Assembly (NCBI GenBank): GCA_030428695.1
Contig: JAUIEM010000442.1
Location: 1-7,453 of the forward strand
From: a bacterium
GTDB taxonomy: Bacteria; Planctomycetota; J058; JAJDCP01
Direction: 5' to 3'
DNA length: 7,453 nt
Below, one piece after another: positions 4,486 through 7,453 of the stretch. Numbering within the stretch: the first letter of the stretch is position 1; every line of letters starts with the position of its first letter. Both the position numbers and the translations under genes were made by a program. The notes beneath the pieces are model-generated. The model did no database searches. It worked only from the letters and a program-made list of their open reading frames with translations, and was not told the origin of the DNA.

Positions 4486-7453
4486 CCCGCCGCGGCCCCC
4501 TCCTCCGCCGTCTCCCCGACCGCCTGGCGTCGCTTCCACCACAGGAACAGCCCGCCGAGGAACAGCGCCCACCAGACCAGCGAGGACACCGTCGACAGCA
4601 GCTGGCCGCGCTGGTAGCTGCCCTGGTCGTAGCGCCACTCGACCTGGTGCTCGCCCGGCTCGAGGACGACGCCGCGCAGCAGGTAGTTGACGACCAGGTC
4701 GTCGCGGGGTTCGCCGTCGACGAACAGCTGCCAGGCCGGGTAGGTGATCTCGCTGAGCACGAGCAGCGCGCGCCGGTCGTTCTTCACCGTCAGGGCGGTG
4801 CGGTAGGGCTCGTAGGCGTCGATGCGGATGCCGCCCTCGACGGGACCGGCCGGGAGCGTGCCGATGTCCTGCTGGACGATCGCGTGGGTGTGCGGATCGA
4901 GGCCGATCAACATGTCGCGGGCCTGCTTGTCGCTCTTCGCCTGCAGCACCTGCGAGGCGAACCAGGCGCGGGGCAGCGCGTCCTTGTTCTCGTAGATGTG
5001 GACGCGGGCGACGGCGTCGCGGCGCACCCAGCCGGTGTCGGCGATGCCGGAGGTGCGGCGGGTCGCGATCTTGATCTGGTTCTCGCGCTGGTCGAGCAGG
5101 GCGACGCTCAGGCGCGGCGCGAGCCGCAGCTGCTCGCCGCGCTGGTTGGTCATCGTCAGGGCATCGGGGTAGGGCCAGACGATCTGGATGTCCTCGAACA
5201 CCAGCTCGGTGTCGAAGCCCCGCGGCGGGCTGCCGCCGACCGAGCGCACGTAGCGCGCGTTCAGCATGTTCGGCAGGGCGGGGAAGCGCTCGTAGGCGTG
5301 GGGATTGTCCGCGACCAGATCGCGGACGTTCTGGTAGCGGCGCAGCTTGAAGGGGCTGTAGCCCTCGATGCTCTCCAGCCCGCAGCCGGGGAAGTAGTTC
5401 GGGTCCTCGTAGCCGAGATACGGCCACAGGCGGAAGGGCTCGAACGGCGCCTCGCTGCGCTGCTGGGAGACCAGGAAGGCCATGTCCCGCGGCAGCTCGC
5501 CCGGAGAGACCTGGATCAGGTTGTTCTGCGGCGGGTCGGCGAGCACCACGACGTTGGCGCGCTGGAAGTCGTTGAACACCAGCAGGGCGCAGACCAGCCC
5601 GAAGCCGATGCCGACGCCCGTCGCGCTGGCCGCGCCGAGGGTCGAGGCGATGAAGCAGGCGCCGAGGATCGCGAGCAGCGTGCCGAAGGCGTAGAGCAGC
5701 GAGCGGTTGAGGTCCTCCGCGGCGCGCTGGGCGGCCTCCTTCGCCTCCGGGAGGAAGTAGGCGAACAGCGCGTCGGCGGCCATCTCCTGGTCGCCGCCCT
5801 CGGTCGGGACGATGAGCTTCGTCGCCCGCATCTCCCGCTGCACCGACACGTCGATGGTCGTGAAGCTGTCCGCGGCGAAGACCACATCCCCCCAACCTCC
5901 GAGCTTGTCCCGCACTTCGGCGTAGACGCGCGCGTCGCGCTCGGCGAAGTCGCCGACCTTGCGGGCGAGGTACTGCGAGCCGGCCATCTGCGAGAGGCCG
6001 CCGGCCGCGCCGAAGACGATCCAGAAGAGGCCGACGACCCCCATCCCGATCAGCGCCCCCCGCACCACCCGCTGCCGCTTCTCGGGCTGCGCGAGCACGC
6101 TGACGACGTGATGCCCGCCGAGGGCGGCGAGCACCGCGACGCTGAAGCTCGTCGCGTAGAGCGCCATCGAGGGCACGCGGATGCGGTTGAAGAACGGGAG
6201 GTACTCGTACAGGAGCCCGTACGGACCCCAGGCCCAGAAGCGCCCGAAGGAGACCAGCACCGCGAAGATGCCGGCGACCGCCAGGGCGACCGCGAGCACC
6301 CGGTAGGGCCGGACGAACGCGAAGCAGGCGAGCACGAGCGCGACCACCCCGAGGTAGTGCGGGGCCTGGGTGAAGCGCATCCAGCCGAAGTAGTCGACCG
6401 CGTTCGAGAAGCCGAAGGCCTCCGGCACAGCGAAGGTCATCGCCTCTTCGGGATGCAGGGACCAGTTCGTCGCGTAGGTCCAGTCGAGGGCGGCGCCCTT
6501 CGGCTCCTCGACCTGCTCCTGCGGTGCCGGGAGAGGTCCCTGGCCGCGGATGGAGTGGGGCGTGTAGTCGGTGATCGGCTGCCAGTGGAAGGCGGTCATC
6601 AGGAGCGCGAGCAGCGACGCGAGAGCGAACGCGAGCCCGGTCTTGCCGATCTTCGCCCAGGCCCCTTCGAGACCCTGCCGCACCGCCCAGATCAGCAGGC
6701 AGAACACCGTCACGGCGACGCCGTACAGGGCCATCTGCGGGTGGAGCTGGAGGATCATCAGGTAGGCGATGTAGCTGAAGGCCGCGAAGCGCAGCAGGCC
6801 GCCCTTCTTCGCGAGCTCGAGGGCGAACACGAAGAGCACGGGAAACAGGGCGTAGGAGTAGAGCTTCGAGCCGTGGGCGGCCGGCCCGAGCACCGTCACC
6901 GCGGGCTGCAGCACGAAGATCAGCGCCGCCGCCAGGGCGGGCGCGACCCCGAGCTTCAGGGACATGCACAGATAGAGCAGGCAGATCCCACCGAGGAAGA
7001 AGCCGAAGGTGTAGTAGTTGCCGAGGTCGAACAGCGGCCGCGTGAGGCGCCGCAGCGCGCCGAGGGAGGTGTTGAACTTGTGGTAGAACATCGCCGGCCC
7101 GTAGGGCATGCCGCTGAAGATGCGGCGGGACCACTGCAGGGTCTCGCCGGTCTCGCGGTAGTGCGCCGCGCCCTCCTGGGTGACGTTGTGCACGCTCTCG
7201 CTGTCGCCGGCCTGCACGAAGGAGGCCGGCTGGATCGCGACGACGATCGCGGCGATCGCGAGCACGGCGCCGGCGATGGCGAGCCAACGGTTGCGGCCCT
7301 GCAGCAGCGTCCGGGACGCCGAGGTCCCCGTCGGCGCGCCGGCGGGAGGCTTGCCGGCCGCGGACTGCGCCGCCGCTGGGCTCGCCGCGGCCGCCTCGGC
7401 GGGCGCGGCAGGGGCCTGCTTCGCGGGCCCGGACTCCGGCGCGGCGGGCTTCG
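4479..7453 (-). CDS. YfhO-family polytopic membrane protein (GT-C-like), N-terminus beyond the window
   Basis: The minus-strand frame is open from the right edge to the stop at 4479-4481, giving 990 visible residues. Counting from the first whole codon, residues 1-50 are an Ala/Pro/Gly/Ser-rich, probably disordered cytoplasmic segment. TM1 is at about 56-76, followed by an extracytoplasmic loop and many further membrane segments to about residue 630. A soluble C-terminal domain ends in a last membrane helix (about 955-972) and a short KRRQ tail. Family-like motifs are HGSKLYSYALFPVLF (193-207), LHPQMALYG (236-244), PFFNRIRVPSMAL (419-431), HIYENKDALPRAW (818-830), YPAWQLFVDG (904-913) and RGVVLEPGEH (926-935). 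YfhO proteins are predicted GT-C-fold enzymes; in Bacillus the family is linked to glycosylation of lipoteichoic acid. A similar envelope-glycan role here is inference. The first in-frame start-like codon in view, GTG 7265, falls inside TM1, so it is not taken as the start. The 3' end faces the dioxygenase-like gene. Confidence 0.85.
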   Translation of the reverse strand, partial: KPAAPESGPAKQAPAAPAEAAAASPAAAQSAAGKPPAGAPTGTSASRTLLQGRNRWLAIAGAVLAIAAIVVAIQPASFVQAGDSESVHNVTQEGAAHYRETGETLQWSRRIFSGMPYGPAMFYHKFNTSLGALRRLTRPLFDLGNYYTFGFFLGGICLLYLCMSLKLGVAPALAAALIFVLQPAVTVLGPAAHGSKLYSYALFPVLFVFALELAKKGGLLRFAAFSYIAYLMILQLHPQMALYGVAVTVFCLLIWAVRQGLEGAWAKIGKTGLAFALASLLALLMTAFHWQPITDYTPHSIRGQGPLPAPQEQVEEPKGAALDWTYATNWSLHPEEAMTFAVPEAFGFSNAVDYFGWMRFTQAPHYLGVVALVLACFAFVRPYRVLAVALAVAGIFAVLVSFGRFWAWGPYGLLYEYLPFFNRIRVPSMALYATSFSVAVLAALGGHHVVSVLAQPEKRQRVVRGALIGMGVVGLFWIVFGAAGGLSQMAGSQYLARKVGDFAERDARVYAEVRDKLGGWGDVVFAADSFTTIDVSVQREMRATKLIVPTEGGDQEMAADALFAYFLPEAKEAAQRAAEDLNRSLLYAFGTLLAILGACFIASTLGAASATGVGIGFGLVCALLVFNDFQRANVVVLADPPQNNLIQVSPGELPRDMAFLVSQQRSEAPFEPFRLWPYLGYEDPNYFPGCGLESIEGYSPFKLRRYQNVRDLVADNPHAYERFPALPNMLNARYVRSVGGSPPRGFDTELVFEDIQIVWPYPDALTMTNQRGEQLRLAPRLSVALLDQRENQIKIATRRTSGIADTGWVRRDAVARVHIYENKDALPRAWFASQVLQAKSDKQARDMLIGLDPHTHAIVQQDIGTLPAGPVEGGIRIDAYEPYRTALTVKNDRRALLVLSEITYPAWQLFVDGEPRDDLVVNYLLRGVVLEPGEHQVEWRYDQGSYQRGQLLSTVSSLVWWALFLGGLFLWWKRRQAVGETAEEGAAAGG

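Noticed and set aside
3994..7287. Longer minus-strand frame (1097 codons) across the YfhO-like gene
   Set aside because: Arg/Ala/Pro/Gly-rich shadow lacking membrane segments; the correct frame shows many transmembrane helices and YfhO motifs.

Overview
This 7.45 kb window is strongly GC-rich with G/C-ending codons. It encodes an envelope-spanning MacAB-type export system, so it most likely comes from a high-GC Gram-negative bacterium. The sequence alone does not fix the phylum; a myxobacterial or other delta-proteobacteria-like source would fit, but that is a guess.

Layout. Positions 1-390 hold no convincing gene. They contain a 10-bp direct repeat, three clear dyad/hairpin elements and a short palindrome just before the first ribosome binding site. 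Positions 391-3705 (+) form a tightly coupled three-gene operon: a MacA/HlyD-type periplasmic adaptor, a MacB/LolD-type ABC ATPase and a MacB/FtsX-type permease, with overlaps of 8 bp and 1 bp. Positions 3706-4065 form an intergenic stretch of quite different composition: about 123 nt that are 91% purine, a short transition, then about 126 nt that are 88% pyrimidine, with a true inverted repeat and a small tandem repeat inside. Positions 4066-4464 (+) encode a small DOPA 4,5-dioxygenase-family protein. Positions 4479-7453 (-) encode a large YfhO-family polytopic membrane protein, convergent with the dioxygenase and running off the right edge. The two convergent stop codons lie opposite each other in one hairpin (4458-4485).

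How the genes work together. The first three genes should make an inner-membrane ABC pump plus adaptor that exports a drug, peptide, lipid or lipoprotein-like substrate through an outer-membrane channel encoded elsewhere. The YfhO-family protein is probably a GT-C-type sugar transferase or other cell-envelope factor, and its true start lies outside the window. The dioxygenase-like gene has no metabolic partner in view. All protein-coding content belongs to recognisable families. The least explained element is the purine/pyrimidine switch tract at 3761-4023, followed by the structured leader before the transporter operon and the shared stop-codon hairpin.
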